NCBI GenBank assembly: GCA_965227445.1
Contig: OZ245751.1
Span: 1,612,001 to 1,676,000, forward strand
Reading direction: 5' to 3'
DNA length: 64,000 nt
From: DT-110 sp030148525
GTDB lineage: Bacteria > Bacteroidota > Bacteroidia > Chitinophagales > Saprospiraceae
This document shows, piece after piece, positions 36,662-44,809 of the stretch. The notes under the pieces were generated by a model. That model was not told the DNA's origin, did not search any database, and saw only the letters and a list, made by a program, of their open reading frames with translations. Position 1 is the stretch's first letter. Every line of letters starts with the position of its first letter. The translations under genes were made by a program, and so were the position numbers.

Positions 36662-36686
36662 ATTAAGCGTCTTTTTTACGCTTAAT
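36662..36686. promoter_or_regulatory. Putative operator between the GH-A gene and the NUDIX-type regulator
   Basis: ATTAAGCGT (36662-36670), 7-base spacer of C and T, ACGCTTAAT (36678-36686): perfect 9-base arms in the divergent intergenic region. A related site with the same 9-N7-9 geometry is at 19746-19770 before galK. Probable binding site of the adjacent regulator. Confidence 0.6.
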
Positions 36687-36829
36687 ATTTTTCATGGATT
36701 GGCCGTCGTTTTACAAAATATGGTTCATAAAAAGGGGTGGGCTTACAAGAGATGATTGGGAAATGCCCTGGTCGTTTTCGGTGAAATTGCTTTCTTTGCA
36801 GGAATTCCTTGGTTGATTAAATTGCGCTG

Positions 36830-37525
36830 GTGAAAGACCTCTACAAGCAGAACGAAAAACAGAAGATGTACGTCGCTACCGACTGCATCGTCTTCGGTTT
36901 TGATAATGGTGAATTGAAGTTATTGATCTTTCCCCGACGAATTGGTCCCAATCAGGGAGAGTGGTCCCTGATCGGCAGCTTTGTCGAGTTACAGGAAGAT
37001 GTGGATCAGGCCGCACTGCGCATCTTACAGGAGATTACGGGACTGGAAGATGTGTTTTTTAAGCAATTAGGAGCCTATGGAAAAGCGGACCGCGACCCGG
37101 GTTACCGTTGTATTTCCATCGCTCAGTACGCTTTGATCCGCATCGGAGAATACGATAAAGAGCTGGTCGAAAAACACGGTGCTTACTGGTATAAATTGGA
37201 CGAAGTACCGCCCCTGGTTCTCGATCACGATCAAATGGTGCAGGACGCTCTGTTAGAACTGCGGAATAAAGCCCGCCACCAACCCATCGGCTTTGAGCTG
37301 TTGCCTGAAAAATTTACCATTCCACAGTTGCAAAGTTTGTATGAATCCATCTACCAACGGGAATTGGATTCCCGCAACTTTCGCCGCAAGGTTTTTTCCC
37401 TGGGGGTACTCCGTAAATTGAATGAGAAAGACAAATCGACGTCTAAAAAAGGTGCCTGGTTGTATCGATTCGATAATGATAATTACCAAACACTATTGCG
37501 GTCGGGGTATAATTTCGAAATTTGA
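36830..37525 (+). CDS. NrtR/AraR-type NUDIX transcriptional regulator
   Basis: 231 residues. N-terminal NUDIX fold (about 13-150): YVATDCIVFGFDNGELKLLIFPRR and PLVLDHDQMVQDALLELRNK. The catalytic NUDIX box is degenerate (AALRILQEITGLEDV instead of REUxEExG), which fits a sensor rather than a hydrolase. C-terminal winged-helix (about 155-231) with FTIPQLQSLYESIYQRELD and RNFRRKVFSLGVLRKL, as in NrtR and the Bacteroidota AraR. GTG start at 36830; ATG 36866 would cut 12 residues conserved in the family style. Divergent from the GH-A gene; a likely sugar-responsive repressor of the galactan/galactose genes. Confidence 0.85.
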   Translation: MKDLYKQNEKQKMYVATDCIVFGFDNGELKLLIFPRRIGPNQGEWSLIGSFVELQEDVDQAALRILQEITGLEDVFFKQLGAYGKADRDPGYRCISIAQYALIRIGEYDKELVEKHGAYWYKLDEVPPLVLDHDQMVQDALLELRNKARHQPIGFELLPEKFTIPQLQSLYESIYQRELDSRNFRRKVFSLGVLRKLNEKDKSTSKKGAWLYRFDNDNYQTLLRSGYNFEI

Positions 37526-37587
37526 CCCTGCCCCATATCACAATCTGCTGCCATTTTGTACCTTTTACGATAGCTAAAAACAGAACT

Positions 37588-40500
37588 ATGAAAAAAAATC
37601 TGATCAGTACCCTGGTGCTCCTGGGTGCTTGTCTGGGTATATTCTATCCAGATGTTGCTTACGCACAAAATTCAATCGACACATCCTTGTATGAAGGCTT
37701 GACCTACCGAATGGTAGGGCCTTTCCGCGGTGGTCGATCAACGGCAGTGGCGGGCTATCCCGACCGGCCCCACGAATTCCTGATGGGGGGTACTGGTGGT
37801 GGAGTCTGGCGCACCGATGACGCCGGTGTCAGCTGGCATAATATTTCCGACGGTTACTTCGGCGGATCCATTGGTGCCATCGCCATTTCCGAAGCTAATC
37901 CCAACGTCATCTACGTGGGTACCGGATCGGCCGATCCACGGGGTAATACCTCGGCCGGGCACGGTGTCTACAAATCGAATGACGGAGGCAAGACCTGGCG
38001 TTTTTCCGGTTTGCCGGAGGCCGGGCAGATCGGAAAGATCAGGGTGCACCCCGACAATGAAAACCTGGTGTACGTAGCGGCTCTGGGCCACATGTTTGGC
38101 CCCAACCCCGAGCGCGGTGTATACCGGTCCAAAGATGGAGGTGAAAACTGGGAGGCTGTCCTGCAAATATCGGATACGACTGGTGCCATTTCCCTGGCTA
38201 TGAACCCCCGCAACCCGAATGAGATCTACGCCGGCATGTGGCGGGCCGAGCGCAAGCCCTGGTCGATGATCAGCGGTGGAATGGACGGTGGTATCTACAA
38301 AACCACTGATGGTGGCGACTCCTGGAAAAAATTGGGAGGCGGTTTGCCCAAGGGCATGATCGGTAAGATCGGAATTACCGTATCACCTGCCAATCCGGAA
38401 CGCGTCTGGGCCCTGATCGAGGCCGAGCCGGCCGGTGGCGTATACCGCTCGAATGATGCCGGAAAGACATGGACACGCATCAACTCCGAAAATAAACTTC
38501 GCCAGCGGGCCTGGTATTACACACACATGGTGGCGGACCCCCGGGATGAACATACCGTTTATGCCCTTAATACCGGATTGTACCGGTCGGTCGATGGGGG
38601 CAAAACGTATACGGGAATCTCCGTTCCCCACGGGGATGTCCACGACCTGTGGATCAACCCGGAAGATCCCAACATAATGGCCGTGGCCGATGACGGAGGG
38701 GCACAGGTTACCCTCAATGGCGGAAAATCATGGTCCAGTTACCTCAATCAGCCCACTGCGGAACTTTACGGAGTGGTAGTTGATAACGGATTCCCCTACC
38801 GTTTGTACGGAGCTCAGCAGGACAATACCACGATCTCTATTCCCTCCTGGACATCCAACCAGACGATTCACCCCAAGCAGCACTGGTATTCGGTTGGGGG
38901 GTGCGAAACCGGGCCAGTAGCCCTGCATCCTGATCATACCGAGTTTATCTATGCGGGTTGTTACGGAGGTGTGATGGATCGGTTTCATAAGGAAAGCCAG
39001 CAGGTTACCAATGTGATGACCTATCCCCAGCTGCAATTAGGAGAAGCCGCAAAGAATCTGAAATACCGCTTCCAGTGGGTAGCCCCGATGGCGGTGTCTC
39101 CGCAAAACCCCGAGGTGATCTACCACGGTTCCCAACACGTTCATCGATCGACGGATCGCGGAGAGACCTGGGAAGAGATCAGTCCCGACCTCACCACCCA
39201 AACACCGGAGCACCTGGATTATTCCGGCGGACCCATCAACCACGATATTACGGGGGTTGAGATTTATAATACGGTATTTGAGATCGTACCCGACCCCAAC
39301 AATGCCAATACCATCTGGGCCGGTACTGACGACGGACGCGTACACATCACACGAAATGGTGGCGACAGCTGGACGGAGATCACGCCCTCGGATATGCCCG
39401 AATACGGAACAGTGAATAAGATCGACCTGTCGGCTCATGCCCCCGGGCGGGCTTTTATGGCGGTGCAGAAATACCGCTTCGATGATTTCACTCCTTATAT
39501 ATACATGACGAATAACTACGGTAAAAGCTGGACGCTGTTGACGGATGGTTCGAATGGTATTCCCGATGATTATCCCGTGCGGGTAGTGCGGGAAGATCCC
39601 GAACGGCAGGGGCTACTATACGCCGGAACGGAATTCGGTATGTTCGTGTCTTTCGACGAAGGTCGCAGCTGGCAAACCCTGCAACAAAACCTGCCTGTAG
39701 TACCTGTCACCGACCTGAGGGTGCATCAGCAGGACCTCATCATTTCTACCCAGGGGCGTTCGTTCTGGATCATGGATGACATCACTCCCCTCCACGAAAT
39801 GGATGCCCGGCTGGCTCAAAAGGAAATACATTTATTTGACCCGCGGCCCGCTTATAAAGTCAATGAAGGTGGTTCGGGTGGACTGGCCGAACTGGCTCCG
39901 GAGCCTAAGCCGAGCGGCGCGACGATTTACTACTACTTGCGGGATACTCTGAGTGAGGAGCCGGTCACGGTCGAAGTAATCGATTCTGATGCGCGAATTG
40001 TGCGCACCTTTAGCAGTGATACTACTACTGCTGAGGATCATAAGACGGAGCGACTCAGTCAGCTGGCGGGCATGCATCGTTTCAACTGGGATCTGACCTA
40101 CGAGGGCCCTACCTTTGTGGATGGTGCCATTATCTGGGGTTATACCGGTGGGGTGAAGGCGCCTCCGGGAATCTACGAAGTACGCATGCAGGTGGGCGAT
40201 GAATCCATGACCCAAACCGTTGAGGTGAAGGAAGATCCACGCATTGCCGAAGATATCAGCGATGAGGAATACGAGGCCCAATTGGCATTGGGTCTGCAAT
40301 TGCGGGATGCCATCACGGAAGTCCACGATTACATCGGTCAGATCCAATCGGTTAAAAAGCAGATCGAATGGCTGACCGAACAATCGGATAACGAGGAGAT
40401 CAACGAGTTAGGTCCCAGACTCTTGAAAGAACTGACCAGCTATGAGGAACAGCTCATGCAAACCAAAAACCAAAGTGGACAGGACCCCATTCGGTTTGCT

Positions 40501-40746
40501 CCCCGTCTGGACAACCAGCTCGTCGAAAACTACGGCTACGTAACCGGTACTGATGGCTATATCTCCGGCGGCCGGGAAGGTAAACCCAGTGAGGCCGCAT
40601 ACCAACGTTGGGATGACCTTGAAACCACCTGGACGGAACTACGCGCCGAAATAAAGCAACAACTGGAGGAAAGTGCGGAAACCTTCAATGAGTTGGTTAA
40701 GAAATACGAGTTACTCGGCGTGCGGTTGAAGAAGGCGAAGAGCTAG
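37588..40746 (+). CDS. Secreted VPS10/sortilin-like beta-propeller protein
   Basis: 1052 residues from ATG 37588; signal peptide about 1-27 ending AYAQN. The first 720 residues hold many BNR/Asp-box blades (SNDGGKTWR, SKDGGENWE, TTDGGDSWKK, SNDAGKTWTR, SVDGGKTYTG, TRNGGDSWTE, NNYGKSWTL, DEGRSWQTL). These form a sortilin-like propeller seen in the large 'glycosyl hydrolase' family of Bacteroidota. The C-terminal part (about 780-1050) has a beta domain and a helical, coiled-coil-like tail. No T9SS sorting domain is seen at the end. Function is not established; proposed roles range from peptidase-associated to glycan binding. It appears to be a single-gene unit. Confidence 0.8.
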   Translation: MKKNLISTLVLLGACLGIFYPDVAYAQNSIDTSLYEGLTYRMVGPFRGGRSTAVAGYPDRPHEFLMGGTGGGVWRTDDAGVSWHNISDGYFGGSIGAIAISEANPNVIYVGTGSADPRGNTSAGHGVYKSNDGGKTWRFSGLPEAGQIGKIRVHPDNENLVYVAALGHMFGPNPERGVYRSKDGGENWEAVLQISDTTGAISLAMNPRNPNEIYAGMWRAERKPWSMISGGMDGGIYKTTDGGDSWKKLGGGLPKGMIGKIGITVSPANPERVWALIEAEPAGGVYRSNDAGKTWTRINSENKLRQRAWYYTHMVADPRDEHTVYALNTGLYRSVDGGKTYTGISVPHGDVHDLWINPEDPNIMAVADDGGAQVTLNGGKSWSSYLNQPTAELYGVVVDNGFPYRLYGAQQDNTTISIPSWTSNQTIHPKQHWYSVGGCETGPVALHPDHTEFIYAGCYGGVMDRFHKESQQVTNVMTYPQLQLGEAAKNLKYRFQWVAPMAVSPQNPEVIYHGSQHVHRSTDRGETWEEISPDLTTQTPEHLDYSGGPINHDITGVEIYNTVFEIVPDPNNANTIWAGTDDGRVHITRNGGDSWTEITPSDMPEYGTVNKIDLSAHAPGRAFMAVQKYRFDDFTPYIYMTNNYGKSWTLLTDGSNGIPDDYPVRVVREDPERQGLLYAGTEFGMFVSFDEGRSWQTLQQNLPVVPVTDLRVHQQDLIISTQGRSFWIMDDITPLHEMDARLAQKEIHLFDPRPAYKVNEGGSGGLAELAPEPKPSGATIYYYLRDTLSEEPVTVEVIDSDARIVRTFSSDTTTAEDHKTERLSQLAGMHRFNWDLTYEGPTFVDGAIIWGYTGGVKAPPGIYEVRMQVGDESMTQTVEVKEDPRIAEDISDEEYEAQLALGLQLRDAITEVHDYIGQIQSVKKQIEWLTEQSDNEEINELGPRLLKELTSYEEQLMQTKNQSGQDPIRFAPRLDNQLVENYGYVTGTDGYISGGREGKPSEAAYQRWDDLETTWTELRAEIKQQLEESAETFNELVKKYELLGVRLKKAKS

Positions 40747-40757
40747 GCGCTGCGCGC

Positions 40758-40883
40758 CACGGCCTACGGCTTACGGCCTACGGCTTACGGCCTACGGCTT
40801 ACGGCCTACGGCTTACGGCCTACGGCACACGGTCTACGGCACACGGTCTACGGCTCACGGTCTACGGCACACGGCCTACGGTA
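40758..40883. repeat. Heptamer microsatellite (CTACGGC/TTACGGC)
   Basis: About 17 units of a 7-base repeat, mostly alternating CTACGGC and TTACGGC, then CACACGG and TCTACGG variants. It directly follows the stop of the propeller gene. A related tract of (C/T)ACGG(C/T)C units lies at 63436-63487. Confidence 0.9.
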
Positions 40884-40908
40884 GGGGTATGTAAAAACAT
40901 TAGCACAT

Positions 40909-41038
40909 CCGCTTTAGCGGTGGGGAGAATAGGGGATGCTCCAATGTCAATACCACTTTAGTGGTTACCACCCCGCCCGCCGTAGCTTTGCGTAGTAGGG
41001 ACCCGTAAACCCCAACGCCCTGTGAAATGGCTTTAGCC
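40909..41038. repeat. Short hairpins sharing a CTTTAG core
   Basis: CCGCTTTAGCGG (40909-40920), CCACTTTAGTGG (40953-40964) and GGCTTTAGCC (41029-41038): the same CTTTAG centre with different but complementary flanks. The remainder of the gap 40747-41391 is non-coding; it holds a CAAACCC-rich tract (41098-41130) and the terminator at 41141. Confidence 0.6.
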
Positions 41039-41140
41039 CTTACTCCGTAAGATTTCATTGGGCTAGCTCTTGCTTCGCAAGGTTTCATGGGGCAATACCT
41101 CAAACCCCAAACCCCAAACCTCAAACCTGAATAGATCTAA

Positions 41141-41178
41141 GCCTTAAGGGTGAATTTTTCACCCTTAAGGCTTTTTTT
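41141..41178 (+). terminator. Strong rho-independent terminator
   Basis: Perfect 14-base stem GCCTTAAGGGTGAA / TTCACCCTTAAGGC with a 3-base loop, then seven T (41172-41178). It ends transcription from the propeller gene side, about 400 bases past its stop. Confidence 0.92.
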
Positions 41179-41391
41179 AGTTTGTCCAGGAACTAATCAT
41201 CCGCCCATCTTGGTTAGTACGGCATAATCACGATTACTTCACCAAAACGACCACCTTATGGATGCGCTATTTCACGCCCGCCGCCACAAACCGTTCCGGT
41301 GTATCTGCATAGGTACTAACCGCTGCAGGGTGGTCGGGCTTACGATTCAATAACCACCCTTTTTAATTCATTCATTCACTGGTAACCGGTA

Positions 41392-42888
41392 ATGAGTCCG
41401 GAGGGGCATCGCTATGTCCCGAAGGTTGGTCGGTTACACCATGGAAGGACTATGGCTAATCGTGAGGAACGACTGGCGCGGGAAACCGCGCGGGTCGAAC
41501 GGGAGCGTCGTATACGTCACCAATTTTATCAGCATAATCGTCGCAAACAATGGGATTTGACGAGGGCCGAGCGCGAGGCTCTTGATCGGGCCGGGTACAT
41601 CTTGGATGCTCTGGAGCCGCATGAGCGTACTCTTCGGACCAGGCGTATTTGTTCTTTATATGTACGCATGTACCGGGACAAAAGTATTCACTGGGGAGAA
41701 GTGTACGCTAGTCCACTGGACCTGATATCAGATTTGTTGACGCATCGTACTGGTCGACGCCTGTTACTCGAACAGGGGATGATGGTGTGGGGATTGCTTC
41801 GCAAAGGCTACCCACCCGTGCGGCGTCTCGATCGGTGGACCCCGCCGCGCAACTATAAATATCGCAAAGTACTAACCAGTCTCAGCATGGAGTGGTTCGG
41901 AGCCTATCGCCACCAGATCCCGCCATTTGTGCGGGCGGTATTACCCGAACATCTGGATCGTCCGACAATGCAAACCTGTACTACCGATATGTTGCACCTG
42001 GCCCTGCATTTGATGGAGGGACGGGGTATTCACACCTGGCCAACAGCCAGGGCCTATCGGATACCGGCAGCGGCAAACGCCTATCTGCGATCAGTGCCGC
42101 GCAGGGTCTTCTGGCCCGAAACGGTCCTGATCTTTCTTAAGATGAGGGCGTACGGAGTACCAGCAGATTGCGCCTGGCATCTGTACCGGTATGAATACCA
42201 CGTAACCGTCGATTTGCTGGAATCAAATAGCTCGGTCTGGAAAATCTTAAGCGAGAACCCGGCTCTGGAATTAGTCCAGGTGCGACACTGGGTAAATTTG
42301 GCCAGCTTATTGGCTTTTGAATCCCGGTCTTTGGGCCTTCAGCTAACCAGTCAGCAGGAGCGGGAGATCCTCGAATACTGTTTTTACCATCAGGATAACG
42401 CGGATGTACTCCATATGAGTCAATGGTTTCGTTTTTGTCTGGAAGAGGCTGTACGCCTGGGTAAGCATTTCCGTCTGAGGAAGCGAAACCAGGATCGGCT
42501 TATGACCCAGTTTCGTAGTTTTTGCCTGGCAAGACAGGAGGTAAAAGGGGTGCAATGGCCGGCCAGCCCTTTCCCGTCCTGGCAAGAGTCCACCGGCGAG
42601 GGGAATTTTGTAATCGTCGAATTGAGATCGCGCCGTGATCTGCAGTTAGAAGGTATTTCCATGCAGCACTGTGTGGCAACTTATGCCGACGATTGTGAAA
42701 CGGGACGCTGCAGTATCTGGAGCTTGCGCTGGTATGACGCCGGGGGAAGAATACGTCCGCTGGTCACCATCGAACTGGACGCGAATGGTCGTTTGCAGCA
42801 GGCTTACGCCAAAACCAATCAGAACCCGGCTCCGGAGTATTTAGCTATGATCAAAAATTGGATGGCCACGTTTCCGGTAACAGCATGA
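41392..42888 (+). CDS. PcfJ-like protein of unknown function
   Basis: 498 residues, basic and Trp/Arg rich, no signal peptide. The C-terminal 110 residues carry a PcfJ-like pattern: LQLEGISMQHCVATYADDC (near 418-436), CSIWSLRW, PLVTIELDANGRLQQAYAKTNQ. PcfJ was named on a conjugative plasmid but relatives are common on chromosomes; the conserved His-Cys suggests a catalytic or metal role, unproven. ATG 41452 (MANREERLARE), preceded by GGAAGGA, may be the true start. It stands alone between two terminator-like hairpins, with no conjugation genes in view. Confidence 0.75.
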   Translation: MSPEGHRYVPKVGRLHHGRTMANREERLARETARVERERRIRHQFYQHNRRKQWDLTRAEREALDRAGYILDALEPHERTLRTRRICSLYVRMYRDKSIHWGEVYASPLDLISDLLTHRTGRRLLLEQGMMVWGLLRKGYPPVRRLDRWTPPRNYKYRKVLTSLSMEWFGAYRHQIPPFVRAVLPEHLDRPTMQTCTTDMLHLALHLMEGRGIHTWPTARAYRIPAAANAYLRSVPRRVFWPETVLIFLKMRAYGVPADCAWHLYRYEYHVTVDLLESNSSVWKILSENPALELVQVRHWVNLASLLAFESRSLGLQLTSQQEREILEYCFYHQDNADVLHMSQWFRFCLEEAVRLGKHFRLRKRNQDRLMTQFRSFCLARQEVKGVQWPASPFPSWQESTGEGNFVIVELRSRRDLQLEGISMQHCVATYADDCETGRCSIWSLRWYDAGGRIRPLVTIELDANGRLQQAYAKTNQNPAPEYLAMIKNWMATFPVTA

Positions 42889-43083
42889 AAAAACGTGAGG
42901 TTGGGTCCGATCTGTTTTCTAAGTGACTTAGGGTCGCAACCTCGCGTTGTATTTGGTATAGGGTATTAGGTAGTACCATTTGCTTACATCCAAATACCCT
43001 ATACTTACTACCCTGTACCGGGAGGTTGGGCCTTGATGCTCGGTGTTTTGCAAAATTACATAGGCCCATTCTCACATTAAAAG

Positions 43084-43112
43084 GGGGAATCAACCGATCC
43101 GGTTGATTCCCC
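43084..43112 (-). terminator. Terminator of the NTF2-like gene
   Basis: Twelve-base arms GGGGAATCAACC / GGTTGATTCCCC (43084-43095, 43101-43112), 5-base loop, followed on the minus strand by TTTTAA. It lies 29 bases past the stop at 43141. Confidence 0.85.
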
Positions 43113-43140
43113 TGTTTACGTATGCGAATGGGGTAGATGC

Positions 43141-43494
43141 TTACTGTTCGTAGTAAAAACGCTCGTGGATGATCTTGCCATCTTTCCACTTCTGAACAGC
43201 GACCTGTTCCATGTTGGCGCGGTTACCATCCTGGAAGGTTACATCCATGGCGCTTTCCACTGTAGTGATATTATTTTCTTCATCGCTTGTTACAGCCGTA
43301 ACATCCAGGTTGTGGAATTCCTTGATGCTATTCAGGAACTGCACTTCGTAGTCGCGACAGGTGGGTTTGCCTTCACGGGTTCCACGGGGTTCAGTCATAA
43401 CCACATCGTCGTGGTAGTAGGCGTCAAAGGCTTCCAATAGCTGGCCCTGGCCTAATTTGTTATAAATGTCTTGTGCTTTTTCCTTCAGTGTCAT
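43141..43494 (-). CDS. NTF2/SnoaL-like small protein
   Basis: 117 residues from ATG 43494 (MTLKEKAQDIY); a longer in-frame start at 43575 would add an unlikely Cys/Met-rich leader. The pattern of a cone-shaped NTF2 fold is visible: an N-terminal helix, ALxDAYYHDDVVMTEPRG-like segment, then beta strands ending KWKDGKIIHERFYYEQ. Such proteins are isomerase-like or ligand-binding and cannot be assigned by sequence. Cytoplasmic, single-gene unit with its own terminator. Confidence 0.75.
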   Translation of the reverse strand: MTLKEKAQDIYNKLGQGQLLEAFDAYYHDDVVMTEPRGTREGKPTCRDYEVQFLNSIKEFHNLDVTAVTSDEENNITTVESAMDVTFQDGNRANMEQVAVQKWKDGKIIHERFYYEQ

Positions 43495-43612
43495 GACGGC
43501 TGGTTTAATATGGCTGCAAAATAGATGTACATACATTAAGTGTTTGAACACCATAAAGGTTGACCACATTGCCATTTTTTAGCTGGAAAAGTGTAATTGA
43601 ATGTCTACTTCA

Positions 43613-43665
43613 TAATGTTTAATTTTTAATTAACTGTAAATCAATTAATTAAAAATTAAACATTA
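43613..43665. terminator. AT-rich perfect inverted repeat after the glycosyltransferase gene
   Basis: Perfect 21-base arms (43613-43633 and 43645-43665; TTAATTAAAAATTAAACATT) with an 11-base spacer, 5 bases past the GT4 stop. An isolated arm of the same sequence occurs near 56516-56535, so it is also a dispersed repeat. Weak as a classical terminator because the stem is almost only A and T. Confidence 0.55.
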
Positions 43666-43669
43666 ATAA

Positions 43670-44761
43670 CTAAAAATTATAATATCCAAGCAGTGTCTTT
43701 TCCTCCCGTTCCCAGGTCAATAGAGGCGCCGCATTTTTGCATTCCGCCCGTAGCTGTTCGAGACGGTCGGGACTACCGAGCAGGTCGTTGATGAGTCGGG
43801 CCAGTCGGGTAGGGGAGAGCTCGTCGAGCAGCACCATTCCGCCGTAATTATCGGCCAGGGTGCGATATTCCGGGAAATTCATGTGGATGGCGGGCACACC
43901 GGCCTGGAGGTAATCGAAGGCCTTATTGGCCAGCGAATAGTAATAACTAAGCCCTTTGTTTTCCAGGAGGTTGAGGCCAAGGGTAGCCCTGGGGGTAAGG
44001 TCTGACAGGTTCTCGGGGCGCAAAAAACCGAGGAAGCGAATACGATCAAGGAGTGCAGATTGGGCGGTTACTTGCTGGCGGAGAGACCCGGAAAGGTCAC
44101 CCTCGCCGGCTAACCAGAGTTGAGCGTGGGGAATAGCCTGCATCGCCTCAATGATCGTCTCCAGCCCCCGGCCCTCATTCAGGGCTCCCTGGTAGAGGAT
44201 TACGGGGGGCTCCTCACGCGTTTCACCGTCGGGGAAAGGCTTAGCAATGGGCAGGTTACGCACACAACCGAATGGTCGGCCGTAGCGATCGCTCATGATA
44301 TTGGCCAGTGCGGGGCCTACTGTGAAGGCCGCATCCACCCGGGGAATAGTCCATTCAGCTAACCAAGACCAAATGCGTTGCACCCTCGGCCGGCGCACGA
44401 CCTCCGGAGTTTCCGTGAAGTATTCGTGGGCATCGTAGATCACCCGCACCCGGCTAAGGTGTTTGCGGAGCACGGCCGGGAGGATGGTATCCAGATCAAC
44501 TGCGTGGATGATGTCTGTTTTTTGCGAAAGCAAATACAAAAACAGCCTCAGGTTGTACTCGAGGTAGAAAAGCTTTCCCTTGCGGAAAAAACAGCTGAGC
44601 CTTTTTTGCCGAAAGGCCTGATCTGCCAATGGAGTGGACTGTGGTAACCGACGACCTACCAGACAGACCTGGTGGCCGTGCCTGGTAAGTGAGGAGCATA
44701 TGCGGATCATTCGCTGATCGTAGGTCAGGTCATTGGTGACCGTACAGATTATTCGTGCCAA
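43670..44761 (-). CDS. Glycosyltransferase family 4
   Basis: 363 residues with a GT-B layout. N-terminal domain (about 1-175): DLTYDQRMIRICSSLTRHGH, DIIHAVDLDTILPA and VIYDAHEYFTETPEV, common in GT4 enzymes of surface polysaccharide synthesis. C-terminal domain (about 185-360): ILYQGALNEGRGLETIIEAM, LWLAGEGDLSGSLRQ and the donor-binding region NLLENKGLSYYYSLANKAFDYL, where the E of the EX7E motif would lie. It follows the helical-repeat gene by 48 bases on the minus strand. Acceptor and product unknown. Two copies of the short hairpin word (44520, 44604) lie inside. Confidence 0.85.
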   Translation of the reverse strand: MARIICTVTNDLTYDQRMIRICSSLTRHGHQVCLVGRRLPQSTPLADQAFRQKRLSCFFRKGKLFYLEYNLRLFLYLLSQKTDIIHAVDLDTILPAVLRKHLSRVRVIYDAHEYFTETPEVVRRPRVQRIWSWLAEWTIPRVDAAFTVGPALANIMSDRYGRPFGCVRNLPIAKPFPDGETREEPPVILYQGALNEGRGLETIIEAMQAIPHAQLWLAGEGDLSGSLRQQVTAQSALLDRIRFLGFLRPENLSDLTPRATLGLNLLENKGLSYYYSLANKAFDYLQAGVPAIHMNFPEYRTLADNYGGMVLLDELSPTRLARLINDLLGSPDRLEQLRAECKNAAPLLTWEREEKTLLGYYNF

Positions 44762-44809
44762 AAAGGACGGTATTTACGGTGGGTAATCACCAGGATGCGA
44801 ATGTTTGGG

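Noticed and set aside
36830..37525. Active NUDIX hydrolase
   Set aside because: The NUDIX box lacks the REUxEE catalytic pattern and a winged-helix domain follows, so a regulator is the better call.
43613..43665. MITE with target duplication
   Set aside because: The 21-base arms are perfect but no flanking duplication could be made out; kept as inverted repeat/terminator-like.
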